Assembly (NCBI RefSeq): GCF_001657485.1
Contig: NZ_LXFU01000051.1
Coordinates: 235,543 to 299,542, forward strand
DNA from: Rhizobium sp. WYCCWR10014
GTDB lineage: Bacteria > Pseudomonadota > Alphaproteobacteria > Rhizobiales > Rhizobiaceae
Direction of reading: 5' to 3'
Length of the DNA: 64,000 nucleotides
In this document: piece by piece, positions 55,755 through 64,000 of the stretch
Layout: each line of letters begins with the position of its first letter
How positions within the stretch are numbered: position 1 is the first letter of the stretch
Notes under the pieces: model-generated
Databases searched by the model: none
Told to the model about the DNA's origin: nothing
What the model saw: the letters and a program-made list of their open reading frames with translations, nothing else
Program-made: the position numbers and the translations under genes

Positions 55755-56689
55755 CGATGGTGACGCAAGCAGCAGTGCTGGAAGATGCGGCGAACGCTTC
55801 ACCCGGCCCGCGCCAGCCCTTCTTCCCCCGCAAGAAGAAACGCATCCCCGGACGCTCGATCGCCATACTGCTGTTCCTGACGATGTGCGCGCTGTTCTTC
55901 TGCGTGCCCCTCTATGTCGTCGTCGTCACCTCGTTCAAGACGATGGACCAGATCCGCGAGGGCGCGATCTTCTCGCTGCCGCATGTCTGGACGCTCGAGG
56001 CCTGGGACCACGCCTGGAACAAGGCCTGCTCCGGCATCAACTGCAACGGTTTGAAGGTCGGCTTCTGGAATTCGGTGCTGATCCTCTTCCCTTCGCTGAT
56101 CCTGTCGATCGCCTTGTCGATCGTCACAGGTTATGCGCTGGCGCTCTGGAATGTGCGCTGGGCGAATGCCTTTCTCTTCCTGCTCTTCATCTGCGCCTTC
56201 GTGCCCTTCCAGGTCATCATGTATCCGCTGATCCGCATCGCCGCGTCGATCGGCATCTATGGCACGCTCTGGGGCATCGCCGCGGTGCATGCCGTGCTCG
56301 CCATGCCGGTGCTGACGCTGATCTTCCGCAACTACTACAAGGACATTCCGCAGGAGATCATGCGGGCCGCGATCATCGATTCCGGCTCCTTCTGGCGCAT
56401 CTTCATCGAGATCATCCTGCCGATGTCGGGCAATATCCTGATCGTTGTGCTCATCCTGCAGATCACCTCGATCTGGAACGACTATCTGATCGGCGTCACC
56501 TTCGGCGGCCTCGGCACCCAGCCGATGACCGTCATCCTCGCCAATCTCATCACCGTGTCCACAGGCGTCGTCGCCTATAACGACAATATGGCGGCCGCCC
56601 TGCTCACCGCCATTCCGCCCCTCGTCATCTATTTCCTCGTCGGCAAGTTCTTCGTTCAGGGGATCACCGCCGGCGCGATCAAGGGTTGA
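55751..56689 (+). CDS. CUT1 sugar ABC transporter permease 2
   Basis: A 312-aa MalG/UgpE-type permease. After a basic N-terminus (FFPRKKKRIPGRS) come six membrane helices and the EAA loop (RAAIIDSGSFWRIFIEIILP). Overlaps permease 1 by 4 bases and is followed after 3 bases by the ATPase gene, so the transporter is one transcript. Confidence 0.92.
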   Translation: MTMVTQAAVLEDAANASPGPRQPFFPRKKKRIPGRSIAILLFLTMCALFFCVPLYVVVVTSFKTMDQIREGAIFSLPHVWTLEAWDHAWNKACSGINCNGLKVGFWNSVLILFPSLILSIALSIVTGYALALWNVRWANAFLFLLFICAFVPFQVIMYPLIRIAASIGIYGTLWGIAAVHAVLAMPVLTLIFRNYYKDIPQEIMRAAIIDSGSFWRIFIEIILPMSGNILIVVLILQITSIWNDYLIGVTFGGLGTQPMTVILANLITVSTGVVAYNDNMAAALLTAIPPLVIYFLVGKFFVQGITAGAIKG

Positions 56690-56692
56690 CCC

Positions 56693-57793
56693 ATGCCGCG
56701 TGTTTCCTTCGAACATATCGTCAAGTCGTTCGGCGCGGTGACGATCCTCGACGATCTCAATCTTGCGGTCGAGGATGGCGATTTCCTGGTGCTGCTCGGC
56801 CCTTCCGGCTGCGGCAAGACCACCCTGCTCAACCTGCTCGCCGGTCTGCTCGAAGTTTCCGACGGCCGCATCATGATCGGCGAGCGCGACGTCACCGATC
56901 TCGATCCCAGGGATCGCGGCCTCGCCATGGTCTTCCAGTCCTATGCGCTCTACCCGACCAAGACCGTCTACGGAAACCTGAAATTCGGCCTTGCCGCGAG
57001 CCGCCTCGAGCGGGCCGAGGTCGAGCAGCGCATCGCCGCTGCCGCCAAGCTGCTGCAGATCGAGCCGCTGCTTGCCCGCAAGCCCGGGCAGCTCTCCGGA
57101 GGCCAGCGCCAGCGCGTCGCCATCGGCCGGGCGCTCGTCAAGCAGGCCGGCGTCATCCTCTTCGACGAGCCGCTGTCCAATCTCGATGCGAAGCTTCGCA
57201 CCGAGATGCGCCTGGAGATCAAGAAGCTGCACGACACGCTGAAGCCGACCGTCGTCTATGTCACCCATGACCAGATCGAAGCGATGACCATGGCGACGAA
57301 GATCGCGGTGATGGATGGCGGCCTCATCCAGCAATTCGGTACACCCGACGAGATTTACGGCAAACCCGCCAATCTTTTCGTTGCCGGTTTCATCGGCGCT
57401 CCGGCGATGAATCTCCGCCCGGCGCGGCTGAAGGTGGATGGCCATTGCGTCAAGGCGGGTTTCGATACCGGCGATACCATCGATCTCGGCGACTATGGTT
57501 TTGCGCAGCGGCCGGAAAGCGGTGCCGAGGTCGTCATCGGCCTCAGGCCCGAACATTTCGTCGTCGCCGATCAGCCGGTCGCCAACGCAGCGGCAAGCTT
57601 CGAGCTGCCGCTCAGACATACCGAACGCACAGGCTCCGACGCCACCGCCTATCTCGGTTTCGGTGATCAGTTGCTGGCGCTGCGCGTCGATCCGGACCGC
57701 GCAGCCGGCTTCAGCGCCGGCGAGAAGCTGCGCGCCGATTTTCCGCGCGGCAAGGTCAATGTCTTCGACGCCCGCACCGGGCGACGCATGTGA
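56693..57793 (+). CDS. MalK/UgpC-type sugar ABC transporter ATPase
   Basis: A 366-aa ATPase: Walker A GPSGCGKTT (about 36-44), signature LSGGQRQRVAIGRALV, Walker B VILFDEPLSNLDAKLR and His switch VYVTHD. The C-terminal TOBE/MalK regulatory domain (GLRPEHFVVADQPV) is present. It energises import by the two permeases. The substrate is a carbohydrate by family, not further defined. Confidence 0.94.
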   Translation: MPRVSFEHIVKSFGAVTILDDLNLAVEDGDFLVLLGPSGCGKTTLLNLLAGLLEVSDGRIMIGERDVTDLDPRDRGLAMVFQSYALYPTKTVYGNLKFGLAASRLERAEVEQRIAAAAKLLQIEPLLARKPGQLSGGQRQRVAIGRALVKQAGVILFDEPLSNLDAKLRTEMRLEIKKLHDTLKPTVVYVTHDQIEAMTMATKIAVMDGGLIQQFGTPDEIYGKPANLFVAGFIGAPAMNLRPARLKVDGHCVKAGFDTGDTIDLGDYGFAQRPESGAEVVIGLRPEHFVVADQPVANAAASFELPLRHTERTGSDATAYLGFGDQLLALRVDPDRAAGFSAGEKLRADFPRGKVNVFDARTGRRM

Positions 57794-57819
57794 ATGAGCA
57801 ACCAAAGGGAGGAATGGAA

Positions 57820-59067
57820 ATGATAAACAGGATACTTGCCGGCATCACCGCCGCAATGCTTGCAGGCGCCGCTCCCATCGGCGCGCAAGCGACCGATCTC
57901 GTGATCTATCACACCTGGTCGGCGCCGCCTGAAGTGGCGGCACTGAACGTCCTCAAGAAGAACCTGGAGGCCAAAGGCGACAGCTGGACCGATATCGCCA
58001 TCCCGCATGATACCGGCTCCAACGTCAACCTGATGAACCTCGTTGCCGGCGGCAACCCGCCGAACCTGTTCATGGAGTCCAATCCCGGCGTCTATCGCGA
58101 TCTGACGAAAGCCGGTCTCGGCCGGCCGCTGACGGATTTCTTCAAGGACCATGGCTACCCGGACAAGTATCCGGATGCGGTGGCCCATTCGATGGTTGTC
58201 GACGACCAGGTCATGAAGGTGCCGACCGCGCTGCACATCGATGGCATGGTCTATTACAATATGGATGTCGCCAAGAAGCTCGGCATCGATCCGGCGGCCT
58301 GGAAATCGCTCGACGAAATGTTTGCCGACTTCGACAAGATCAAGGCGGCGGGCGTCATTCCGCTGGCCGTCGGCGGCCAGCAATGGCAGGTGGGTTACCT
58401 CACCCATGCTCTGGCCGCGACGATCGGCGGACCGGACTTCTTCAACAAGATCTATGGCGAAAAGCCCGATCCCGCCGTCTTCGATACGCCGGAATTCCGC
58501 CAGGTGTTCGACTATCTGCGCAAATTCCAGCAGGCGGCCGACGAAGGCTCGGCCAACCGCGAATGGAACCTCACCACCAACCTCGTCATAACAGGCAAGG
58601 CGCTGATGCAGATCCATGGCGACTGGATGAAGGGCGAATGGCTGGCGGCCGGCAAGACCGCTGGAAAGGATTTCGGCTGCATCCAGATCCCCGGCGCCAA
58701 AGCCGTGGCTGCCAGCGTCGACAGCTGGGGCCTGCTTGGCGGCCAGCCTGCTGACAAGGACAAGGCCGAACTCGACTTTGCCTCGATCGTCGTCGATCCG
58801 AATGTCCAGGCCGAATTTGCCAAAGCGAAGGGCTCGACCCCGGTGCGCCTCGATGCGCCGCAGGACAGTCTCGACGCCTGCTCCAAGGAAGTGCTGCGCA
58901 TCGTTGCCGATCCGAAGCATCAGGTACAGAACCCGCACGCCATCAGCGACGCCGACTGGGAGAACTCGATCTGGGACGTGGCCTTCAATTTCTGGAGCGA
59001 TCCCGACATGAGCGTCGACGACGCGATCGCCAAGATCAAGGAAAACTACAAGACCATTCTCGGCTAG
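57820..59067 (+). CDS. sugar ABC transporter substrate-binding protein
   Basis: A 415-aa periplasmic binding protein of SBP family 1. Signal peptide cut near PIGAQA-T. The mature part (DLVIYHTWSAPPEVAALNVL; GMVYYNMDVAKKLGIDPAAW) resembles glucose/mannose-type CUT1 proteins (GtsA-like). The second of two close ATGs is chosen because AGGGAGG lies 7 bases before it. The TAG stop begins a short RIME-like sequence (AGAGCGGCTC). Confidence 0.9.
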   Translation: MINRILAGITAAMLAGAAPIGAQATDLVIYHTWSAPPEVAALNVLKKNLEAKGDSWTDIAIPHDTGSNVNLMNLVAGGNPPNLFMESNPGVYRDLTKAGLGRPLTDFFKDHGYPDKYPDAVAHSMVVDDQVMKVPTALHIDGMVYYNMDVAKKLGIDPAAWKSLDEMFADFDKIKAAGVIPLAVGGQQWQVGYLTHALAATIGGPDFFNKIYGEKPDPAVFDTPEFRQVFDYLRKFQQAADEGSANREWNLTTNLVITGKALMQIHGDWMKGEWLAAGKTAGKDFGCIQIPGAKAVAASVDSWGLLGGQPADKDKAELDFASIVVDPNVQAEFAKAKGSTPVRLDAPQDSLDACSKEVLRIVADPKHQVQNPHAISDADWENSIWDVAFNFWSDPDMSVDDAIAKIKENYKTILG

Positions 59068-59098
59068 AGCGGCTCGAGGTTTCTCCCGAAGGCGCGGT

Positions 59099-59113
59099 CC
59101 GTTTCCGAAACGG
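59099..59113. promoter_or_regulatory. intercistronic hairpin after the binding-protein gene
   Basis: CCGTTT-CCG-AAACGG between the binding-protein and VOC genes. The TAGAGCGG at 59065 suggests a decayed RIME half-element. It may stabilise the abundant binding-protein message. Confidence 0.4.
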
Positions 59114-59149
59114 CGGGCCGTCCTAACCCCATTGCAGAAAGGAATACCG

Positions 59150-59638
59150 ATGGACAAGCGTTTGCTTGATGAAGATGCCGTCATGCAGATCTGCTTCGTG
59201 ACCGACGATGTGCAGAAATCCGCCGCCTGGTTTTCGGAACTGACCGGCAAGCCGGTGCCGCCGGAAGGCAAAGCCGCCGAGCCGGATGAGGCGCAGGCGA
59301 TCTACAACGGCAAGCCCGCCGAGGTCGGCTGCCGCATTATCATGTTCAAGTTCGGCAATATCGACGTCGAATTCCTGCAGCCCGGCCCGGAGAAAAGTGC
59401 CTGGCGTGACCTGCTGGAGGAGAAGGGGCCGGGCTGTCACCACATCGCCTTCAAGACGAAGAACCTCACTAACCGAAATCGCTATCTCGAGGACAAGGGC
59501 CACCGTCTGCTCCAGCGTGGCGAATTCGACGGTGGCCACGGGCGCTATGCCTATTACGACACGGTGCCCGATCTCGGCGTGATGATCGAACTGCTGGAAT
59601 TCGACAGCGACAAAGAGGTCCAGCCGAAGCAGGCCTGA
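59150..59638 (+). CDS. VOC family protein
   Basis: A 162-aa glyoxalase-fold protein (MQICFVTDDVQKSAAWFSEL; GCHHIAFKTKNL; LGVMIELLEF) with His and Glu in metal-binding positions. It lies 82 bases after the binding-protein gene and probably belongs to the sugar operon. AAAGGAATACC precedes the ATG. It ends 4 bases from the convergent nadC stop. Substrate unknown. Confidence 0.85.
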   Translation: MDKRLLDEDAVMQICFVTDDVQKSAAWFSELTGKPVPPEGKAAEPDEAQAIYNGKPAEVGCRIIMFKFGNIDVEFLQPGPEKSAWRDLLEEKGPGCHHIAFKTKNLTNRNRYLEDKGHRLLQRGEFDGGHGRYAYYDTVPDLGVMIELLEFDSDKEVQPKQA

Positions 59639-59642
59639 GGGA

Positions 59643-60542
59643 TCACAGCGCCTGTGCAATCCGTTTCGGGCTAACCTCCGTTGCGGCCGCGGCTTCGACG
59701 AAATCGAGCCCGATATCCAGCACCGGGGCGCTGTGTGTGAGCCAGCCGACGGAAATGAGGTCGACACCGGAAGCGGCGATTGCGGCAGCCGTTATCGGCG
59801 TGACCCGGCCGGACGCTTCGGTGATGGCTCGGCCGGCGACGATGGCGACGGCCTCGTGCAGCTGATCCGGTGTCATATTGTCGAGCAGAACGGCATCGAC
59901 GCCGGTCTCCATCGCTTCACGCAGTTGATCGAGGGTGTCCACTTCGACCTCGATCTTCACCATGTGGCCGACGCCTGCCCGCGCCCGGCGGATCGCTTCA
60001 GCGACCCCACCGGCGATGGCGACATGATTATCCTTGATCAGCACCGCGTCATAAAGCGCGAAACGGTGGTTCATGCCGCCACCGGCCCGCACCGCATATT
60101 TCTCCAGCGCCCTCAGCCCCGGCGTCGTCTTGCGCGTGCAAGTGACGGAAGCCTTGGTGCCGCGGATGGCGGCGGCGATCCCTGCTGTCACTGTGGCGAT
60201 GCCAGAGAGGTGACCGAGGAAATTCAGCGCGGTGCGCTCGGCGCTCAGCAGGCCACGCGACGGGCCTTCGATGGTGGCGATCGCGTCGCCGGGTTTTACC
60301 GCGTCGCCGTCCTGGAGATGGCGGCGCATGACGATCTCTGGATCGACGAGGGCGAAGGCGAGTTCGGCCGCATCGAGACCGGCAATCACGCCTGGCTGAC
60401 GGGCCGCCATCACCACCGTCGAACGGTGATCGCGAGGGATGACGGAGGCCGAGGTGATATCGCCGGCAAGACCGAGATCTTCGAGCAGGGCTGCCCGCAC
60501 CAAGGGTTCGACGATCAGGCGTGAAAGGGGAACGAGGCTCAT
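59643..60542 (-). CDS. nadC: quinolinate phosphoribosyltransferase (nicotinate-nucleotide pyrophosphorylase)
   Basis: A 299-aa enzyme converting quinolinate and PRPP to nicotinate mononucleotide. Signature segments are LNFLGHLSGIATVTAGIAAA, TRKTTPGLRALEKYAVRAGG, HRFALYDAVLIKDNH and VEVDTLDQLREAME. The start MSLVPLSRL at 60542 leaves a one-base gap after nadB. Last gene of nadA-nadB-nadC. Confidence 0.95.
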   Translation of the reverse strand: MSLVPLSRLIVEPLVRAALLEDLGLAGDITSASVIPRDHRSTVVMAARQPGVIAGLDAAELAFALVDPEIVMRRHLQDGDAVKPGDAIATIEGPSRGLLSAERTALNFLGHLSGIATVTAGIAAAIRGTKASVTCTRKTTPGLRALEKYAVRAGGGMNHRFALYDAVLIKDNHVAIAGGVAEAIRRARAGVGHMVKIEVEVDTLDQLREAMETGVDAVLLDNMTPDQLHEAVAIVAGRAITEASGRVTPITAAAIAASGVDLISVGWLTHSAPVLDIGLDFVEAAAATEVSPKRIAQAL

Positions 60543-60543
60543 C

Positions 60544-62085
60544 TCAGGCACTCCTTGCAAGGGCGTAGGGCGGCGTCGCGCGGGCGATCTCCAGAACGTC
60601 GGAAAGGCACATCTGGCGCCGGTTGGCGTTGGCGAGCTTCAGCGGAAAGTCGGTGCGGGCATGGGCGCCGCGCGATTCCATCCGCAGGCTGGCAAAGACG
60701 GCGATCGAGAGCGCGACGATGGCCGGATCGGCGGCAGGGCCGTTGCCTTCGGCAAGCGGCAGCAGGGCGGCGATCGCGCCATGAAGGGCGCCGGCATTAC
60801 GCAGCACGCCGAGATGGCGCGAGACGATCGGCCGCACGAATGACGCATCGGCCGGCGCCGGGAGACTTCCGGCGGAAATGGTGCCGGTACCACCTGCGGG
60901 CATGCCTGAAATGTCGCGTGCCGCCCGCATGCCCATGACAGCCGCCTCCAGCAGCGAATTGCTGGCAAGCCGGTTTGCGCCGTGGAGGCCGGTTGAGGCC
61001 GCCTCTCCCGCAACCCAGAGACCGGGAACCGAGCTGCGGCCATTTGCATCCGTGGCCACGCCGCCCATGTGATAGTGAATGGCGGGTCGCACCGGAATGA
61101 GGTCTTTCGCCGGATCGATGCCGGCCTCGCCGCAAAGGGTCGAGATGACAGGAAAGCGCGTGGCAAAGCGGCTGCCGATAGCATCGCGGGCATCGAGAAA
61201 GACTCGTCCGCCCCGGGCGATTTCGGCGCTGATCGCCCGCGCCACCACGTCGCGCGGGGCAAGTTCAGCCCCTGGAATGCGGGCCATGAACCGTTCGCCT
61301 CGTTCGTTGACGAGCAAAGCCCCCTCCCCGCGCACTGCCTCGCTGACGAGCGCCAGCGGCCTGCGGCGTGAATCGAGTGCGGTTGGATGGAACTGGACGA
61401 ATTCCATATCGGCAAGCGCGGCACCGGCCCTTGCTGCAAGCGCGATCCCCTGGCCGAAGTTACCCATTGGATTGGTGGTCGCGTCGTAAAGTCCGCCAAT
61501 GCCGCCGGTGGCGAGCACCACCCTCGAAGTCGGCAGAATGGCGGCGCCATTGGCGGTCGCGCAGAGCAGGCCGGCGACCTGCTCGCCATCCATCACAATC
61601 CGCCGCGCCTCGAAACCTTCGAGCACTGATATAGCTGGCGTTTTCATCACCGCCTTGATCAGCGCGGCGATGATCGCAGCACCCGAGCCGTCGCCTTCGG
61701 CATGGACGATGCGGCGGCGATTATGGGCCGCCTCCAGCCCGAGTGAAAGCTCGCCCGCGGCATTCCGGTCGAAACGAACGCCGGCCCGCTCCAGCGCGGC
61801 AATTGCTGCCGGCGCCTCGGCGATGATGTCGGCGGCAATGGCCGGATCGCAGAGCCCGTCGCCGGCCGCAAGCGTATCGGCAAGATGCAGTGCCGCGCTA
61901 TCGTCGGCGCCGACGCTGGCGGCGATGCCGCCCTGCGCCCAGGCGCTCGACGTCTCCGCGCCAAGGGCCGCGCGGGTGACGATCACGCAAGGTTCAGGCG
62001 CCAGCGTCAGCGCGGTCATCAATCCCGCAAGCCCGCTGCCGACGATAACCGTGCGTCCTGATAGCTGCTCGAGAATCTCGGTCAT
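60544..62085 (-). CDS. nadB: L-aspartate oxidase
   Basis: A 513-aa FAD enzyme that oxidises L-aspartate to iminoaspartate. VIVGSGLAGLMTALTL binds FAD; SSAWAQGGIAASVGADDSA, MEFVQFHPTAL and HYHMGGVATDANGRSSVPGL are signature segments with catalytic residues. The ATG at 62085 overlaps the nadA stop (ATGA). The far longer frame extending to 62385 reads into nadA and is rejected. Confidence 0.95.
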   Translation of the reverse strand: MTEILEQLSGRTVIVGSGLAGLMTALTLAPEPCVIVTRAALGAETSSAWAQGGIAASVGADDSAALHLADTLAAGDGLCDPAIAADIIAEAPAAIAALERAGVRFDRNAAGELSLGLEAAHNRRRIVHAEGDGSGAAIIAALIKAVMKTPAISVLEGFEARRIVMDGEQVAGLLCATANGAAILPTSRVVLATGGIGGLYDATTNPMGNFGQGIALAARAGAALADMEFVQFHPTALDSRRRPLALVSEAVRGEGALLVNERGERFMARIPGAELAPRDVVARAISAEIARGGRVFLDARDAIGSRFATRFPVISTLCGEAGIDPAKDLIPVRPAIHYHMGGVATDANGRSSVPGLWVAGEAASTGLHGANRLASNSLLEAAVMGMRAARDISGMPAGGTGTISAGSLPAPADASFVRPIVSRHLGVLRNAGALHGAIAALLPLAEGNGPAADPAIVALSIAVFASLRMESRGAHARTDFPLKLANANRRQMCLSDVLEIARATPPYALARSA

Positions 62086-63053
62086 ATCGCCAGCATCCTT
62101 TCGACGGCGCGGCGCGCGGCCACCGCAATCGCCGGATCGACGGTGACCTCGTGGCGGTTTTCCTCGAGTGCCGTCCGGATATTTGCAAGCGTGATGCGCT
62201 TCATGTGCGGGCAGAGATTGCAGGGGCGAATGAATTCGACATCGGGATGGTGCACGGCGACATTGTCGCTCATCGAGCATTCGGTGAGCAGCACGACGCG
62301 CGCCGGTTTCTGCCTGCCGACATAATCCGACATGACAGCGGTGGACCCGGCGAAATCGGCTTCGGCGACCACCTCGGGCGGGCATTCGGGATGGGCGAGC
62401 ACAGTTACGCCGGGATGGTTTTCGCGCAGCTGGCGCACGTCCTCGGCGGTGAAGAGTTCATGCACTTCGCAATGGCCGTGCCAGGCGATGATCTCGACAT
62501 CAGTCTCGCGGGCGATGTTGCGCGCAAGATATTCGTCCGGGATCATCAGCACCTTCGGCACACCGAGCGATTCCACCACCTGTTTGGCATTCCCCGAGGT
62601 GCAGCAGATGTCGGAGGCAGCCTTCACTGCGGCCGAGGTGTTGACATAGGTGATGATGGGCACGCCGGGATGGGCCTGGCGCAGCAGGGCGATATCCTCG
62701 GGCGTGATCGAATCCGCCAGCGAACAGCCGGCGGCGAGATCCGGGATCAGCACGGTTTTCTCGGGGTTCAGCAGCTTGGCGGTCTCGGCCATGAAATGCA
62801 CGCCGGCAAGCACGATGACATCGGCATCGACCTCGATTGCCTTGCGGGCGAGCGCCAGGCTGTCGCCGACGATATCGGCCACGCCGTGGAAGATCTCCGG
62901 TGTCTGATAGTTGTGCGCGAGAATGACGGCGTTGCGGCGGCGCTTGAGTTCTAGGATCGCGTCGACGTCATTTTCGAAGGTCATCCATTCGGCTTTGGGA
63001 ATGACACGGCTGACGCGCTCGTAGAGCGAGGATGCGGAAACAGGATAATTCAT
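62082..63053 (-). CDS. nadA: quinolinate synthase
   Basis: A 323-aa [4Fe-4S] enzyme that condenses iminoaspartate with dihydroxyacetone phosphate. NAVILAHNYQTPEIFHGVAD, VHFMAETAKLLNPEKTVL, VNTSAAVKAASDICCTSGN and CNLCPHMKRITL carry the substrate and cluster ligands. AGGAG precedes the ATG. First gene of the nad operon; its promoter region holds two inverted repeats. Confidence 0.96.
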   Translation of the reverse strand: MNYPVSASSLYERVSRVIPKAEWMTFENDVDAILELKRRRNAVILAHNYQTPEIFHGVADIVGDSLALARKAIEVDADVIVLAGVHFMAETAKLLNPEKTVLIPDLAAGCSLADSITPEDIALLRQAHPGVPIITYVNTSAAVKAASDICCTSGNAKQVVESLGVPKVLMIPDEYLARNIARETDVEIIAWHGHCEVHELFTAEDVRQLRENHPGVTVLAHPECPPEVVAEADFAGSTAVMSDYVGRQKPARVVLLTECSMSDNVAVHHPDVEFIRPCNLCPHMKRITLANIRTALEENRHEVTVDPAIAVAARRAVERMLAI

Positions 63054-63067
63054 GACCGGCTCCTAAT

Positions 63068-63086
63068 TATGCTCTCTTTGAGCATA
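63068..63086. promoter_or_regulatory. NAD regulator operator, proximal
   Basis: TATGCTC-TCTTT-GAGCATA, a perfect 7-bp inverted repeat 15 bases upstream of the nadA start. It would block the promoter or ribosome site. Likely bound by the regulator encoded upstream. Confidence 0.7.
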
Positions 63087-63100
63087 TCTTGGGCAAAGAG

Positions 63101-63121
63101 ATATTCTCACAGTGAGCATAT
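63101..63121. promoter_or_regulatory. NAD regulator operator, distal
   Basis: ATATTCTC-ACAGT-GAGCATAT, one mismatch from a perfect 8-bp palindrome, sharing the CTC-5-GAG core with the first site. The centres are 34 bases apart, close to three helical turns, so two dimers can sit on the same face. Confidence 0.65.
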
Positions 63122-63122
63122 G

Positions 63123-64000
63123 TCAATTGCGAGAGAGCGGTAATTTCGTTCCCGCCAGCGCCCGTTCTTCGAGAACGGTGTGGCGGAAGCGGAAAAGCTT
63201 GGCCGGCCGGCCGCCGGTTTCGCTTTCGGTGCCGCCGGTTTCCTCCACCAGTTCCTGCTGTTCAATGAGGCGGCGGAAATTCTGCTTGTGCAGCGTAAGC
63301 CCCGCCAACGCCTCGATAGTGCGCTGCAGCCTCAGCAGCGTGAAACTGTCAGGCATCAGCTCGAAGACGACAGGGCGATATTTGATCTTGGCGCGCAGCC
63401 GGGCGATTCCGGTCGCGAGGATCCGCCGGTGATCGGCAAACATTGCGCGTCCGAGATTGGCCTCTGCGCCGCATCCGGCTTCCGAGACGAGCCCCGCCTC
63501 GTAAAGCAGTTCATAGCGCTGCAGGGCCAGATCCTCGTTCCAGCCGCCTCCGTCGAGGCCGAAGGTGAAATCCGCCCGGCGATGGCGATGGTCGCGTCTT
63601 GCCGGATCGGCATCGGCCCAGCTCCTCAGGCGCGCCATGATCTCGTCAAGCACGGCTGGCCGGCCCTGTCGGTGGTCTTCCCAGGGGAAATATTCGTACC
63701 AGCCGTGCCATCCCGGCCGGCCGGCGCCAGACTGCTCGTTGACGAGGCCGAGATAGCTGATCGAGATCGTTCGTCCGCCTGGGATGTCGTTGTTCCGGTC
63801 GCGGTCGGCGAAGGTATAGAGCTGTTCGAGATAGCCGACGGGGTGTTCCGTCTGCTCCTGCACCCATTCGCGCAGGCCCGATTGCAGGGTCCGGTGACCC
63901 ATTTCGAAGGGGCCGGAGGGCAACGCATTGCCGGAACGGATGGTCATCACGCGCGGCTCGTCCCCCGTCACCGCGACGAGCACCGCAATCAATTCCGCAT
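63123..64000 (-). CDS. nadQ: NAD-biosynthesis regulator, COG4111/NadQ-like (5' end outside window)
   Basis: At least 292 residues; the frame continues past the right edge. The N-terminal part is a degenerate Nudix-like domain (LIAVLVAVTGDEPRVMTIRS; GHRTLQSGLREWVQEQTEHP) and the C-terminal part a winged-helix-like domain (LLRLQRTIEALAGLTLHKQN). This layout matches the alphaproteobacterial regulator of nadABC, analogous to NrtR. Its position upstream of nadA with two operators between supports the role. The symbol is by family and context. Confidence 0.75.
   Translation of the reverse strand, partial: AELIAVLVAVTGDEPRVMTIRSGNALPSGPFEMGHRTLQSGLREWVQEQTEHPVGYLEQLYTFADRDRNNDIPGGRTISISYLGLVNEQSGAGRPGWHGWYEYFPWEDHRQGRPAVLDEIMARLRSWADADPARRDHRHRRADFTFGLDGGGWNEDLALQRYELLYEAGLVSEAGCGAEANLGRAMFADHRRILATGIARLRAKIKYRPVVFELMPDSFTLLRLQRTIEALAGLTLHKQNFRRLIEQQELVEETGGTESETGGRPAKLFRFRHTVLEERALAGTKLPLSRN

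Noticed and set aside
55799..57805. Minus-strand frame of 668 codons opposite the transporter genes
   Set aside because: Shadow of the permease and ATPase genes; no recognisable product.
60544..62385. 613-codon form of nadB
   Set aside because: The extra N-terminus reads through nadA; the 62085 start gives the standard aspartate oxidase N-terminus and overlaps the nadA stop.

Overview
The window is high-GC chromosomal DNA of a Rhizobium-type alphaproteobacterium (R. leguminosarum/R. etli-like). The basis is the glx regulator and amidotransferase beside a soxBDAG sarcosine oxidase operon, RIME-type intergenic mosaic repeats, a DUF982 protein, nadABC preceded by a COG4111-type NAD regulator, and a CUT1 sugar transporter with a LacI regulator. 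No rRNA, tRNA, CRISPR array or complete insertion sequence was seen. The gene calls are my own reading of the sequence, without database searches.

Layout. 1-7.6 kb: partial glxB, an XRE-cupin regulator and glxA on the minus strand, divergent from soxB-soxD-soxA-soxG. 7.7-8.6 kb: a calcium-binding repeat protein with an unusual 17-residue period. 8.8-21.0 kb: a Tad/Flp-type pilus or secretion locus. A TadA ATPase with a coupled 43-aa membrane peptide faces away from flp-like pilin, cpaA, three prepilin-like tadE/F/G genes, an unknown exported protein, cpaB, a cpaF with an FHA-like N-terminus, tadB, tadC and an FHA membrane protein. No secretin, CpaD or CpaE gene is present. 21.1-24.2 kb: an adenylate cyclase-TPR protein and a decayed stretch with a short-chain dehydrogenase remnant and a DUF982 gene.

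24.2-34.0 kb holds the most unusual block. It is a five-gene minus-strand operon, in transcription order: DUF4384-OmpA protein, EF-hand caspase-DUF4384, trypsin/pseudo-caspase/DUF4384 fusion, serpin, and a membrane pseudokinase with a formylglycine-generating-enzyme-like tail. Protease, zymogen site, inhibitor, degenerate signalling domains and a peptidoglycan anchor in one operon look like a regulated envelope proteolytic cascade. 34.2-41.4 kb: a small secreted protein, a cytosolic unknown, a beta-propeller/NlpC-P60 protein, and a second caspase operon (caspase-Sel1, Gly/Ser-rich lipoprotein, ICMT-like membrane methyltransferase).

41.7-45.8 kb: L-fuconate catabolism (fucD, SDR, lactonase) with an IclR regulator and a strong palindromic operator. 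46.0-51.0 kb: an XRE regulator and a RiPP cluster (BTAD regulator, 47-aa cysteine-free precursor, YcaO, TfuA, 88-aa unknown). 51.3-59.6 kb: a sugar-uptake and metabolism cluster under LacI control, with a 14-bp exact motif in two promoter regions. 59.6-64.0 kb: nadA-nadB-nadC and the truncated NAD regulator, with two operators between them.
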